Positions 55,463-64,000 of a stretch of DNA of 64,000 nt are shown one piece after another (the first letter of the stretch is position 1; the number at the start of each line of letters is the position of its first letter). The translations under genes and the position numbers were made by a program. The DNA lies in the NCBI RefSeq assembly GCF_028747805.1, contig NZ_CP114887.1:2907501-2971500 (forward strand), read 5' to 3'. This stretch comes from Solibacillus daqui (GTDB lineage Bacteria; Bacillota; Bacilli; Bacillales_A; Planococcaceae). The notes beneath the pieces are model-generated. The model made no database searches and was not told the DNA's origin. It was given only the letters and a program-made list of their open reading frames with translations.

Positions 55463-56395
55463 TTGATCATTTCCTTCACGCCACATACTTACTTTTTCAA
55501 AGAACATCGCAAGTGCTTCTCGGTTTGACATATTTGGCACTTTTGCCAATAATACTTCGCGTGGTGCTTTTAAATGCTCGCTTTGCTTTTGTAATATCAA
55601 AATACTTTTCTCATGCGCTTTCGATGCAAATAAATTTTCTGGTAATTGAATTACCGCTTGAATCCATGCATGACCTTTAATAAACTTGTGTAATTGCTTT
55701 GCTTGCTCTGATTCAAATAAATTAGCAGGAATTAAGAAGAATGCAAAGCCTCCATCTTTTGTATAATTTATGGATTGTTCAATAAATAAGTGGTGTGCAT
55801 AGCTCATTCCTTCACTCGCACATAATTCAAAATCTAACGCTACTTCTTCATTTGGATAATACCCAACAGGTAGATCACAAATGACTGCATCTACTGGATC
55901 TACTAATAATTTTTCTAATGCATCTTGACGGAATAATGTCACAGGTTGCTCAATTAAATCACCTGTTGCTGCAGCAAGGCGTATTAATAAATCATCGACT
56001 TCAACACCTGTTGCTTCGACATTACCATTTAAAGCATTCATAACGGTAAATAGTAAATTCCCAGTGCCTAGAGCTGGATCAACTACTGAAATTGGTCCAT
56101 GCTGTAATCGCTGTTCAAAGCATTGCTCTACAAAATGCGCCACAAGTAAGCCTAACGTGTCTGGTGTCATTTGGTGGTTAGGTTGTGCACTTTTACGCAT
56201 GCCTTTTAAAATTGCAATTTGGATTGCTTTCCGCATATCTTCCTTAGTTGCGCCATCTACTTGCCACTCAAATTTACCGTCTAATGTATCTTCTAATGTC
56301 TGTAATAACGCTTCTAAATAATCAAGCCCGTTTGCTTCTACCAATTTTTCTGCATATTCATTGACATATTTAAAAATCTGTTCAAATTTTTCCAT
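55454..56395 (-). CDS. ytxK: Class I SAM-dependent methyltransferase (YtxK-like)
   Basis: A 313-residue N-6 DNA methylase-like protein matching B. subtilis YtxK, which lies beside ackA and tpx there. Visible are the SAM motif VDPALGTGNLLF near residue 101, EATGVEVDDLLIRLA, and the catalytic-like ICDLPVGYYP in place of the NPPY/F motif. The replacement of NPP by DLP means DNA adenine methylation is unlikely. The final codons fall inside a possible repeat relic. Confidence 0.82.
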   Translation of the reverse strand: MEKFEQIFKYVNEYAEKLVEANGLDYLEALLQTLEDTLDGKFEWQVDGATKEDMRKAIQIAILKGMRKSAQPNHQMTPDTLGLLVAHFVEQCFEQRLQHGPISVVDPALGTGNLLFTVMNALNGNVEATGVEVDDLLIRLAAATGDLIEQPVTLFRQDALEKLLVDPVDAVICDLPVGYYPNEEVALDFELCASEGMSYAHHLFIEQSINYTKDGGFAFFLIPANLFESEQAKQLHKFIKGHAWIQAVIQLPENLFASKAHEKSILILQKQSEHLKAPREVLLAKVPNMSNREALAMFFEKVSMWREGNDQKR

Positions 56396-56517
56396 CGTAT
56401 TAAAACCCCTCTTACTATTTTAGAAAACACTTTTTCGTCAAATGGCATAAAATGATGCCTTTCTTATGTGAATTCCCTTGAAAAATTTATCTTTTCTTAT
56501 CCATCAAACAAATGAAC

Positions 56518-56546
56518 AACCCACTCAAGAAAATTGAGTGGGTTTA
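56518..56546 (-). terminator. tpx terminator
   Basis: AACCCACTCAA (56518-56528) and TTGAGTGGGTT (56534-56544) form an 11-bp stem downstream of tpx on the minus strand; it is weak in T but clear in structure. Confidence 0.7.
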
Positions 56547-56589
56547 TTATACCTCTATTCACTTTACACTAAATTACTGTAAAACAAAA

Positions 56590-57096
56590 TTATTTTGAAA
56601 GTTCTTTTACCGCTTCTAAAGCTGCTTCATAGTTCGGGTGTGTTGTACCTTCTGAAACGTATTCTACATAAGCTACCTTACCGTTTTCATCCACTACGAA
56701 AATTGAGCGTGCTAAAAGGCGTAATTCTTTCATATGTACGCCATATGCTTCCCCGAATGATGCATCGCGGTGATCTGATACTGTAACTACTTTATCGATA
56801 CCAGCTGCGCCGCACCAACGTCTTTGTGCAAATGGTAAATCCATTGATACAGTATAAATAATAACGTTATCGCCTAACTCTGCAGCCGCTTCATTGAACT
56901 TACGTGTTTGTTGGTCACATACACCTGTATCTAATGATGGAACGACTGAGAACAAACGAACTTTACCTTCAGAATCTTTTAATGTTACTGGTGATAAATC
57001 GTTTGCTAACACTGTAAAGTCAGGTGCTTGGTCGCCTACTTTTATTTCATTACCGATTAAAGTGACTGGTTTGTTAATAAATGTTACTTGTGCCAT
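56590..57096 (-). CDS. tpx: Thiol peroxidase Tpx
   Basis: Peroxiredoxin reducing peroxides with thioredoxin. The 168-residue atypical 2-Cys protein shows [10 protein letters not shown], the peroxidatic cysteine in [15 protein letters not shown], and the resolving cysteine in RRWCGAAG, with the family segment [18 protein letters not shown] precedes the start. It lies between ytxK and yteJ as in B. subtilis. Confidence 0.96.
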   Translation of the reverse strand: MAQVTFINKPVTLIGNEIKVGDQAPDFTVLANDLSPVTLKDSEGKVRLFSVVPSLDTGVCDQQTRKFNEAAAELGDNVIIYTVSMDLPFAQRRWCGAAGIDKVVTVSDHRDASFGEAYGVHMKELRLLARSIFVVDENGKVAYVEYVSEGTTHPNYEAALEAVKELSK

Positions 57097-57177
57097 AATA
57101 ACGCCTCCTTATTTATTACCTTATATTACTAAACTCTAATTGAACTTTGCAACTGACGGGACTTGAAAACAACAAGA

Positions 57178-57221
57178 AAAAAGCTATTTCATAAGTTAAC
57201 CCTTACAAAATAGCTTTTTAC
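57178..57221 (-). terminator. sppA-yteJ terminator
   Basis: AAAAAGCTATTT (57178-57189) pairs with AAATAGCTTTTT (57208-57219), flanked by A/T runs; ends the sppA-yteJ transcript. Confidence 0.75.
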
Positions 57222-57268
57222 TTGTTTAGAAGGTATCGATACTTTATGATTCCCTCACATTGTACTTG

Positions 57269-57769
57269 TTAAACCTTTTGCACATAAATATTTTCATGTA
57301 CTACCATCGTATCCGCAAAATAGTCTGCGATGCTTTTATTGTTTGGTGCAAATGCGACAATTACATATGGTAAATATAACATCGTCCCATTAATAAAGCG
57401 TCCCACCCCTTCACGGAATAATACTGTCATCCAGTCTAATGGCTCCCCATTCTCTTTTTGCACTTTTAATCCAAATACCATTTTGCCTAAAGTTTGTTTA
57501 AAGAACTTCGTCATCAATACGAAGTACACATAAAATATTATCCCCGATATAATCGTATATGGTGCGTACCAAATTTCACCCGTTACGCTCCAATCCATCA
57601 CTGCGAATAATGGCTTTACTGCAATTCCTACAATCGCTGCAATAACTAGCGAATCTATGACAAAAGCCCAAAATCGCATCCAAAAGCCACCTGTTTTAAG
57701 TTGAAGAGAAGGCTCTACTACGACTGGTTTCGTATCAATCGTATTTACTTCTTCGATTATGTCCGACAT
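57269..57769 (-). CDS. yteJ: RDD-family membrane protein (YteJ-like)
   Basis: A 166-residue RDD-domain protein. The hallmark residues appear in GFWMRFWAFVIDSLVIAAI (Arg and Asp in helix 1) and in KMVFGLKVQ; about three or four membrane helices. ATG 57769 follows AGGAGG. It begins 16 bases after sppA, forming the sppA-yteJ operon known from B. subtilis. Function unknown, possibly as a partner of the protease. Confidence 0.88.
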   Translation of the reverse strand: MSDIIEEVNTIDTKPVVVEPSLQLKTGGFWMRFWAFVIDSLVIAAIVGIAVKPLFAVMDWSVTGEIWYAPYTIISGIIFYVYFVLMTKFFKQTLGKMVFGLKVQKENGEPLDWMTVLFREGVGRFINGTMLYLPYVIVAFAPNNKSIADYFADTMVVHENIYVQKV

Positions 57770-57785
57770 CGTAACCCCTCCTAAT

Positions 57786-58796
57786 CTATTGTTCTCCATA
57801 TAAATACATCATACGCGGTGAGCTTGTTGATGAAATAATTTTTGAAATTGCTTGTGTTTCCACTGAAGGACTAAACATTGAACCAATTTTAACGCCTAGT
57901 AACGAAGCCCAGTTATCTGATTCCGTTGCATATTCAAATAACTCTGCGTCCTCTAATCCTTGTTCTGTTCGTAATGCGCTTAACGCTGTATTTTCGTTGC
58001 CAATTTCATCTACTAATCCCGCTTTTAATGCTTGCGTACCGCCTAAAATTCGTCCGTCTGCAACTTTCTTTACATCCGCTTCTGACATACCACGACCTTG
58101 TTCAATAATGTCGACAAATTCTTCATACGATTCATCGATCATTTCTTGTAGCATTGCTTTCTCCTCCGCTGTAGATGGACGAATGCCACCGAACATATCC
58201 TTATGCGCACCAGATTTAATTGTTTCATATTCAATTCCTACTTTTTCTGCTAACTTGCTATAGTTAAGTGATTGCATAATGACACCAATCGAACCTGTAA
58301 TCGTTTCACGTTGTGCAAAAATTTTGTCTGCTGGCGCTGAAATATAATAACCACCTGAGGCAGCCATTGAGCCCATTGAAACATAAATTGGTATTTGCTT
58401 TTCTTCTTTAATTTGAACAAGCTTTTCATGGATTTCAGCTGATTCTATAACACCGCCACCTGGAGAATTTACAGAAAGCAATACAGCTTTAACTGTATCA
58501 TCCATTAAAACAGCATCTAACTGTTCCATAAAAGCCTGATGATTATATTCAACCGTTTCCCAAACACTCGGTTCTCCTACATCTTGAATGACACCACTTA
58601 CCGTTAAATGGGCAATCCGATTTGAAAAGTCACCCGATTCAATCACATTTTCATACGTTAAATTTTGACTTCCAAGCATGTCGTCAAAGCTCGTAAAAAA
58701 ATCTGTTTTAAAGATCGTAATAATTGTATTTATTCCGATAGAAAAGAATAATAATACCGCTGCGATAATGAGCGCAACTACACGTTTTGTATTCAT
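57786..58796 (-). CDS. sppA: Signal peptide peptidase SppA
   Basis: Membrane-bound serine protease that degrades cleaved signal peptides and other membrane-derived peptides. The 336-residue protein has one N-terminal membrane helix (about 7-28), the GGGVIESAEIHEKL start of the peptidase domain, the catalytic serine in SMGSMAASGGYY, and the catalytic lysine in KSGAHKDMFGG. Co-transcribed with yteJ. RBS AAGGAGG. Confidence 0.93.
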   Translation of the reverse strand: MNTKRVVALIIAAVLLFFSIGINTIITIFKTDFFTSFDDMLGSQNLTYENVIESGDFSNRIAHLTVSGVIQDVGEPSVWETVEYNHQAFMEQLDAVLMDDTVKAVLLSVNSPGGGVIESAEIHEKLVQIKEEKQIPIYVSMGSMAASGGYYISAPADKIFAQRETITGSIGVIMQSLNYSKLAEKVGIEYETIKSGAHKDMFGGIRPSTAEEKAMLQEMIDESYEEFVDIIEQGRGMSEADVKKVADGRILGGTQALKAGLVDEIGNENTALSALRTEQGLEDAELFEYATESDNWASLLGVKIGSMFSPSVETQAISKIISSTSSPRMMYLYGEQ

Positions 58797-58875
58797 TTTT
58801 AAAGCCTCCTTTATTTATTGTACGAAAGTATTTTACATAAAGTTTCAACTTTCTACAAAACTAGCCCCAAAAAAA

Positions 58876-58905
58876 GAGGGTGGAAAAATAACCACCCTCA
58901 ATATT
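58876..58905 (-). terminator. Acyl-CoA synthetase terminator
   Basis: GAGGGTGG (58876-58883) pairs with CCACCCTC (58892-58899); on the minus strand seven T follow. Confidence 0.85.
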
Positions 58906-58931
58906 ACCCAGGAAATAAATCGAAATAGCTG

Positions 58932-60506
58932 TTATTTTGTTGCTTTTACGCGTAGTTCAACGCGGCGAATTTTGCCGGAAATTGTTTTTGGTAGCTCATC
59001 TAAAAACTCAATAATTCGTGGATATTTATATGGAGCTGTTAGTTGCTTAACATGGTTTTGCAATTCTTCAATAATTGTTGGACTCTCTTTTAAACTAGCA
59101 TCCTTTAAAACAATATATGCTTTTACGACATTCCCTCGGATTTCATCGGGACTTGCTACAACCGCACATTCTTGAACAGCTGCGTGTTTCGTTAATGCAT
59201 CCTCTACCTCAAATGGCCCGATTGTGTAGCCAGATGAAATAATAATATCGTCATTACGCCCTTCAAACCAGAAATAACCGTCCTCATCCTTCGTTGCTCG
59301 GTCACCCGTTACATACCAATCGCCACGGAATTGAATCGCTGTGCGCTCAGGGTCTTTGTAATATCCTTTAAATAATGCCGGTGTCGATTTATGCACGGCA
59401 ATATCGCCCACTTCACCTGTAGGGACTACTTCACCAAACTCATCGATTAAATCAATGCGGTTACCAGGTGTTGGTTTCCCCATCGAACCTGAACGTAATT
59501 CTGTGTTCAGTAATGTACCAATTAATAATGTATTTTCCGTCTGACCATACCCATCACGTACAATAATTCGATGTTCACGCATAAATGTTTCTATAACTTC
59601 ACGATTTAATGGCTCACCTGCAGATACCGCACTTCGTAATGAAGCTAAATTGTAGGAGCCAAGTTGATCAAGTTTTGCCATCATCCGATATTCAGTTGGT
59701 GTACAGCATAGTACATTAATTTTTTGTTGTTCAATAATTTCTAAATATAATTTTGCTTCAAACTTCCCTTTGTAGACAAAGCCCGTTGCTCCGCTACCAA
59801 GAACCGCTAAAAACGGACTCCAAATCCATTTCTGCCACCCTGGCGCAGCAGTTGCCCAAACGATATCCCCATCTTGCACACCAAGCCACTCGCTCGCGGT
59901 TGTACGTAAATGCGCATACCCCCAACCGTGTGTATGCATTACTCCTTTTGGATTGCCAGTTGTGCCAGAAGTATAAGCTAAAAATGCCAGGTCATCAGCA
60001 TTTGTTGCAACAGCATTAAAATCAGTTGGCTGCTCATTTGCTAACTCCATTAGTGATAGCCAATCTTCATGTTTTTCACCAATAATAAAGCACTTAACGT
60101 TCGCTAAGTTTTTGACTTGCTCAAATTCTTTTACAAACTGCTCTTGCACAATAACTGCCTTAGCATCTGAGTGAATTAAACGGTAGTCAATATCTTTTGC
60201 GCGAAGCAATTCCGAACTAGGTATAATAACTAATCCCGCTTTTAACGCACCAATATATGACACATACGCTTCTAAACAACGAGGCAACATTATTAAAATA
60301 ACGTCCCCTTTTGTTAAGCCTTGAGCGATAAAGGCATTGGCTGCCTGGTTTGCTTTTTCAAGGAGCGCTTCGTATGTATACCGCGCTTGTTCGCCGTTTT
60401 CCTCTTGAATAATGAGTGCTGTTTTTTCCGATTTATTGCGGTGTTTTTCAAATTCATCCGCAATATTGTACTTTTGTGGCGCTAATAATTGTTCATAATT
60501 CACCAT
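58932..60506 (-). CDS. ytcI: Acyl-CoA synthetase (AMP-forming), YtcI-like
   Basis: Activates a carboxylic acid to its CoA thioester through an acyl-adenylate. The 524-residue ANL enzyme shows the P-loop AYTSGTTGNPKGVMHTH, the DGYGQTEN adenylate motif, VTGDRATKDEDGYF, and the C-terminal lysine in PKTISGKIRR. ATG 60506 follows AAGGGGGA. It corresponds by position to B. subtilis ytcI, beside sppA and sspA. Chain-length preference cannot be read from the sequence. Confidence 0.9.
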   Translation of the reverse strand: MVNYEQLLAPQKYNIADEFEKHRNKSEKTALIIQEENGEQARYTYEALLEKANQAANAFIAQGLTKGDVILIMLPRCLEAYVSYIGALKAGLVIIPSSELLRAKDIDYRLIHSDAKAVIVQEQFVKEFEQVKNLANVKCFIIGEKHEDWLSLMELANEQPTDFNAVATNADDLAFLAYTSGTTGNPKGVMHTHGWGYAHLRTTASEWLGVQDGDIVWATAAPGWQKWIWSPFLAVLGSGATGFVYKGKFEAKLYLEIIEQQKINVLCCTPTEYRMMAKLDQLGSYNLASLRSAVSAGEPLNREVIETFMREHRIIVRDGYGQTENTLLIGTLLNTELRSGSMGKPTPGNRIDLIDEFGEVVPTGEVGDIAVHKSTPALFKGYYKDPERTAIQFRGDWYVTGDRATKDEDGYFWFEGRNDDIIISSGYTIGPFEVEDALTKHAAVQECAVVASPDEIRGNVVKAYIVLKDASLKESPTIIEELQNHVKQLTAPYKYPRIIEFLDELPKTISGKIRRVELRVKATK

Positions 60507-60626
60507 CAAACTTCCCCCTTGTTTGAAAAAATGATACTTTCCATTTTAGTATAATAATACAACGCTATAAATTCAAAAAATCCCATCGAAAATTTCGAAT
60601 AAATTATTTAATTAACGTCAAAAATA

Positions 60627-60657
60627 AAAGGAATGCCTACATGTAGGCACTCCCTTT
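60627..60657 (-). terminator. sspA terminator
   Basis: A 16-bp palindrome TGCCTACATGTAGGCA (60634-60649) extended by GGA/TCC-type pairs, T-rich after it on the minus strand, directly downstream of sspA. Confidence 0.8.
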
Positions 60658-60669
60658 ATTTTTTACTTA

Positions 60670-60873
60670 TTATTGTTTTCCGCGTAATTGTTGTTCAGCC
60701 ATTTGAACTAGGCGTTTTGTAATTTCGCCACCAACTGAACCGTTTGCGCGTGATGAAGCGTCTGGGCCAAGTTGCACTCCGAATTCTTGTGCGATTTCGT
60801 ATTTCATTTGATCAAGTGCTTGTTGTGCTCCAGGAACTCGTAATTTGTTTGAGCTACCGTTGTTGTTTGTCAT
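60670..60873 (-). CDS. sspA: Alpha/beta-type small acid-soluble spore protein
   Basis: A 67-residue major SASP that coats spore DNA and protects it. The signature blocks [33 protein letters not shown] are present (cited in part by their family pattern), including the GPR protease site [11 protein letters not shown] 60873 (MTNNNGSS) is chosen because GGAGGTG lies upstream; the longer frame to 60930 has no ribosome site. Forespore expression is expected. Confidence 0.95.
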   Translation of the reverse strand: MTNNNGSSNKLRVPGAQQALDQMKYEIAQEFGVQLGPDASSRANGSVGGEITKRLVQMAEQQLRGKQ

Positions 60874-60985
60874 GTGTTGCTCACCTCCTTGTGCAATTAG
60901 AATGCGCAGGATGAAATTTTTCATACACATTAGAAAACAGGTAATTCCTACTTCTAATAGGAAATACGCTACAACTTTTCACAAA

Positions 60986-62197
60986 TTATAGTAAGTCTGC
61001 AAATTGATCCTGTTTTGCTTCTTTTTGCGGGAAGCTATATACTTCGCGGTTTTTCACTGCACGCTCGATTAATTCATCAAATTCCGTGAAGCTTTCAAAA
61101 TGTTGAACTTTTTCTAATTTTGGCTTTGTTTTCGGGCTAGATGGCGTAAAAATCGTACAGCAATCCTCATATGGCTGAATCGATGTTTCATACGTACCGA
61201 TTTTTTCAGCAATTTTAATAATATCATTTTTATCTGCTGAGATCAGTGGGCGTAAAATAGGTGTGCTCGTTACATCATTAATTGCTGTTAAGCTTTCTAA
61301 TGTTTGCGAAGCTACTTGTCCTAAGCTTTCACCTGTAACAATTCCTAATGCACCAACTTCTTCTCGCACACGGTCTGCTACTTTCATCATCATACGACGT
61401 GTTGACGTCATGGACATATTATCCGGTACAGCATCTTTAACTGCTACTTGTAATTCAGTAAAAGGAATTACGAATAAACGGACACGCGCACCAAATTTTG
61501 TTAATTCATTCGCTAAGTCTTTCACTTTTTGTAACGCATTATCACTTGTGTACGGTGGACTGAAGAAATGAATCGCGTCAATACGTACACCACGCTTCAT
61601 CATTAAATAACCAGCGACTGGACTATCGATTCCACCAGATAGCATAAGTAATGATTTACCATTTGAACCAATTGGCATACCACCAGCACCTTGAATGACT
61701 TGTGCCATCATATAAATTGCATCTTCACGCACTTCAATACGTAATGCCACTTCTGGATTTTTCACTTGTACTTTAAAGTTTGGGAACTGTGGTAACAGTG
61801 TCGCACCCATTTCACGCTGCAATTCATGTGTGTTTAACGGGAACATTTTATCAGTACGGTGCACTTCAACTTTAAATGTTACCAGTTCGCGGTCACGATA
61901 ATCTTCTAAAATTTCACCAGCTAAAGCTTTCATTGTATCTAAATCTTTTTCACAAGAAGCAACAGGACTGAATGATTGGATACCGAATACATGTGGTAAA
62001 CGCTCCATTAACACATCGAACTTTTCTTGGTTTTCGATTTCGATAAACATACGATCGCGCTCAGCACGAATTTTTAGTGGCGCGATATCATGGAATGAAT
62101 AACGCACATTGTCACGCAAACGGCTAATGAAGTCTTTTTTGTTACGACCTTTCGTCGATAATTCACCGTAGCGAATTAAAATTTCTTTAAAAATCAT
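60986..62197 (-). CDS. thiI: tRNA 4-thiouridine synthase ThiI
   Basis: Inserts sulfur at uridine 8 of tRNA, and supplies sulfur for thiamine in some bacteria. The 403-residue protein has a THUMP domain (about 60-165), the PP-loop SGGIDSPVAG and the downstream adenylation region (PYEDCCTIFTPSSPKTKP). It lacks the C-terminal rhodanese domain, as in Bacillus. It starts with a 4-base overlap (ATGA) of the cysteine desulfurase stop, fitting the two acting together. Confidence 0.93.
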   Translation of the reverse strand: MIFKEILIRYGELSTKGRNKKDFISRLRDNVRYSFHDIAPLKIRAERDRMFIEIENQEKFDVLMERLPHVFGIQSFSPVASCEKDLDTMKALAGEILEDYRDRELVTFKVEVHRTDKMFPLNTHELQREMGATLLPQFPNFKVQVKNPEVALRIEVREDAIYMMAQVIQGAGGMPIGSNGKSLLMLSGGIDSPVAGYLMMKRGVRIDAIHFFSPPYTSDNALQKVKDLANELTKFGARVRLFVIPFTELQVAVKDAVPDNMSMTSTRRMMMKVADRVREEVGALGIVTGESLGQVASQTLESLTAINDVTSTPILRPLISADKNDIIKIAEKIGTYETSIQPYEDCCTIFTPSSPKTKPKLEKVQHFESFTEFDELIERAVKNREVYSFPQKEAKQDQFADLL

Positions 62198-63342
62198 GAT
62201 GTAAATTCTCCTTTTAACTCTTTCATCACTGCTATAAATTGCTTTTTAAATGCTTCGATATCAGCATCTGTATTATTTGCGCCAAAGCTAATACGTAGTA
62301 CACCGTTTTTAAAACGGCTATCCATATTTAACGCTTCGACAACATGGCTTGTTTTCGTTTGTTTTGATGAACATGCACTAGACGTTGACACAATAATATC
62401 ACGTTTTTGTAGCGCATTAATTAACACTTCACCTTTTAAGCCTCTTACACTGAAACTCATAATATGTGGCGCACCATTACGAGATGATAATACATATATT
62501 TCTTCACCAAATCTAGCAAAGAAATCATGTAAATCATTAGCCCATCTTTTATAGTTTTCAACGTGTTGTGGCATTGCTTCAATTGCTAAACGTGCGGCTT
62601 TTGCCATTGCTACGGCTTGAGGTACTGCTACTGTACCGCTACGTAAACCAAACTCTTGCCCACCACCAACGATAAAAGGCTTAACTTGTGGCTTTTTGCG
62701 GAATGCTAACACCCCTGTTCCTTTTAACGCATGAATTTTATGACCGGAAATTGAAATTAAGTCCGGCCCTTTTTCACCATTAAATAGGATTGGCAATTTA
62801 CCAAAGCTTTGAATCGCATCAACATGTAGCATCGCTTGACATGTTTCATGAATCAACTCAGCGGCCTGCTCAATTGGCTGAATGGCCCCCATTTCATTAT
62901 TTACGTGCATAATGCTGACGATAATTGTATCTTTACGTAATTTTGCACGTAATTCGTCTAATGAAATAACACCTTGTTTGTCGACTTTTAAATAATCGAT
63001 TTCGTAACCTTCTGATGCAAGTCGTTTTGTTGCTTCTAAAATCGATGGATGCTCGATTTCTGTTGTAATGATGTGCTTACCACGGAAGTCACTTGATTTT
63101 GCTAAACCGTAAAGCGCTGCGTTATTTGACTCTGTACCACTTGCTGTAAAGAGCACATTTTTTTCTTCTGTATTTAAAAGTTGCGCAAGCTGTTCGCGTG
63201 CTTTTGTAAGTAATGCATTTGACTCAACACCTGCTTTATGAATCGATGACGGATTCGCAAAGTATTGTTCATTCACTTGAATAAATGCTGATAGTACCTC
63301 TTTGTGCGGCTTTGTTGTCGCACTATTATCTAAATAGATCAT
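62194..63342 (-). CDS. nifZ: Cysteine desulfurase (NifZ/YrvO-like)
   Basis: PLP enzyme that moves sulfur from cysteine to an acceptor. The 382-residue protein shows YLDNSATTKPHKEV, the PLP lysine in ISGHKIHALKGTG, the histidine in HVNNEMGAIQP and the active-site cysteine loop STSSACSSKQ. Overlap with thiI and the B. subtilis order (nifZ beside ytbJ/thiI and ezrA) identify it as the dedicated sulfur donor for ThiI. Confidence 0.93.
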   Translation of the reverse strand: MIYLDNSATTKPHKEVLSAFIQVNEQYFANPSSIHKAGVESNALLTKAREQLAQLLNTEEKNVLFTASGTESNNAALYGLAKSSDFRGKHIITTEIEHPSILEATKRLASEGYEIDYLKVDKQGVISLDELRAKLRKDTIIVSIMHVNNEMGAIQPIEQAAELIHETCQAMLHVDAIQSFGKLPILFNGEKGPDLISISGHKIHALKGTGVLAFRKKPQVKPFIVGGGQEFGLRSGTVAVPQAVAMAKAARLAIEAMPQHVENYKRWANDLHDFFARFGEEIYVLSSRNGAPHIMSFSVRGLKGEVLINALQKRDIIVSTSSACSSKQTKTSHVVEALNMDSRFKNGVLRISFGANNTDADIEAFKKQFIAVMKELKGEFTS

Positions 63343-63378
63343 GTTTGCATACCTTCTTTTTAGAACTAGTTTCCGTAA

Positions 63379-63421
63379 GAAAAAGGGCTCGTTCCGAAAT
63401 AACCTCCCGAACTGCCCCTTG
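63379..63421 (-). terminator. ezrA terminator
   Basis: AAGGGGCAGTTCGG pairs with the CCGAACGAGCCC region on the minus strand (imperfect) and is followed by TTTTTCTT; between ezrA and nifZ. Confidence 0.75.
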
Positions 63422-63475
63422 TTCTTTTTGCTTATATATTATACCGCTAAAATCCGTAACATGTAACCGTTATGC

Positions 63476-64000
63476 TTATGAATTTGATAGTAATTGCTCC
63501 TGCACTAATTCTTCGATACCTTTAATAGCGTTTGGATCGACCATTTCTACTGCTTTTGCGGCATCTTCAAGTGCTTTCACATAGCGGAAGTTTTTAAATG
63601 CATCCTCTGCATCTAGTAAACTTTCATGTACTTGACGATTGCCTGCACGGTAACGGTTACCATATTGAATTAAACGCTCAATGATTAAGACATTTTCAAT
63701 CATTTCTTGTGCTTTGTCGTGTGTTTCTTCAATCGATTGTTTTGCTGTTAGTAAATGCTGATTTACTTGAATTATATTTAACGGCACTTCTTGTAAGCTT
63801 TGAATTACGACATAAATACGTTCTTCTGCTTCTTCTAAACGTGCATCCATTTCTTCTGGAATCCCTGGAATATTGGCACGGTTTAACAGACGTTCTGTAT
63901 CTTGCAATGTACGTTTTAACAACTCTAAATCCGTGCGAGCTTTATTTTCATCGATACGTAGATTTTTTAATTGGTTTGAGAAGCGTTCTTGCTCTTCTGC
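63476..64000 (-). CDS. ezrA: Septation ring regulator EzrA, 3' part (truncated by window)
   Basis: C-terminal portion (about 174 residues) of the membrane-anchored coiled-coil protein that restrains FtsZ ring assembly. Long amphipathic helices with heptad spacing (DARLEEAEERIYVVIQSL, SIEETHDKAQEMIENV) and the conserved ending DAFKNFRYVKALEDAAKAVE match EzrA. The frame is open to base 64000, so the N-terminal membrane helix and most of the spectrin-like repeats lie outside the window. It sits beside nifZ-thiI as in B. subtilis. Confidence 0.9.
   Translation of the reverse strand, partial: AEEQERFSNQLKNLRIDENKARTDLELLKRTLQDTERLLNRANIPGIPEEMDARLEEAEERIYVVIQSLQEVPLNIIQVNQHLLTAKQSIEETHDKAQEMIENVLIIERLIQYGNRYRAGNRQVHESLLDAEDAFKNFRYVKALEDAAKAVEMVDPNAIKGIEELVQEQLLSNS

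Overview
The window reads as a chromosomal core segment of a low-GC, endospore-forming Bacillales bacterium. Two small acid-soluble spore protein genes (sspI, sspA), strong GGAGG ribosome binding sites, T-box and L20-leader control, and a gene order I know from Bacillus subtilis support this. The repeat types and protein flavour suggest Lysinibacillus or Solibacillus (Planococcaceae/Caryophanaceae), but that is inference from memory. Most genes lie on the minus strand. No rRNA, tRNA, CRISPR array, prophage or intact insertion sequence was seen. Both window edges fall in ordinary genes; only ezrA is cut, at the right edge.

Layout. 1-9.6 kb: 23S-type rRNA methyltransferase ysgA, sspI, ornithine carbamoyltransferase argF, a CoxG-like protein, a DUF3784-like membrane protein, aminopeptidase ysdC, an all-alpha dUTPase, ysdB, an EcsA/EcsB-like ABC pair, and a two-gene operon of an AhpD-like protein and a metal-dependent cyclase. 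9.6-19 kb: ysdA, the translation operon infC-rpmI-rplT behind an L20-type leader, a chemoreceptor gene interrupted by one stop codon, thrS behind a T-box, and the replication restart genes dnaB-dnaI with nrdR. 19-31.4 kb: gapB, a TSUP permease, the DNA repair and cofactor cluster polA-mutM-coaE, hflK-hflC, and the phosphate two-component system phoP-phoR. 31.6-42.6 kb: central carbon metabolism (mdh, icd, citZ, pyk, pfkA) plus accD-accA and a GntR regulator. 42.9-50 kb: dnaE, nrnA, ytpI, ytoI, ytkL. 50-64 kb: an M24 peptidase, a Fur-box-preceded ferrochelatase paralogue, an SH3 secreted protein, ald, a universal stress protein, ytxK, tpx, yteJ-sppA, an acyl-CoA synthetase, sspA, a thiI-cysteine desulfurase pair, and the 3' part of ezrA.

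The genes are mostly housekeeping, so the unusual content is between them. Three kinds of structured intergenic DNA occur. (1) A two-copy element (25976-26110 and 42595-42735) keeps its flanks and core but differs in both hairpins, with every stem difference compensated; each copy sits about 20-25 bases upstream of a minus-strand start codon. (2) A multi-hairpin repeat of about 185 bp has two full copies (36912-37096 and 47522-47710), one internally deleted copy (9912-9988) and a possible relic (55417-55462). (3) A two-hairpin element lies between nrnA and dnaE (45995-46134). A T-box-like structured region with no downstream gene lies next to argF (1246-1440).

Other points of note are probable non-ATG starts (AUU for infC, AUC for dnaI, possibly AUA for ytvI), a nonsense codon in the chemoreceptor, and decayed coding DNA upstream of gapB. 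Annotations rest on recognisable motifs in the translations and on remembered families; no database search was possible.
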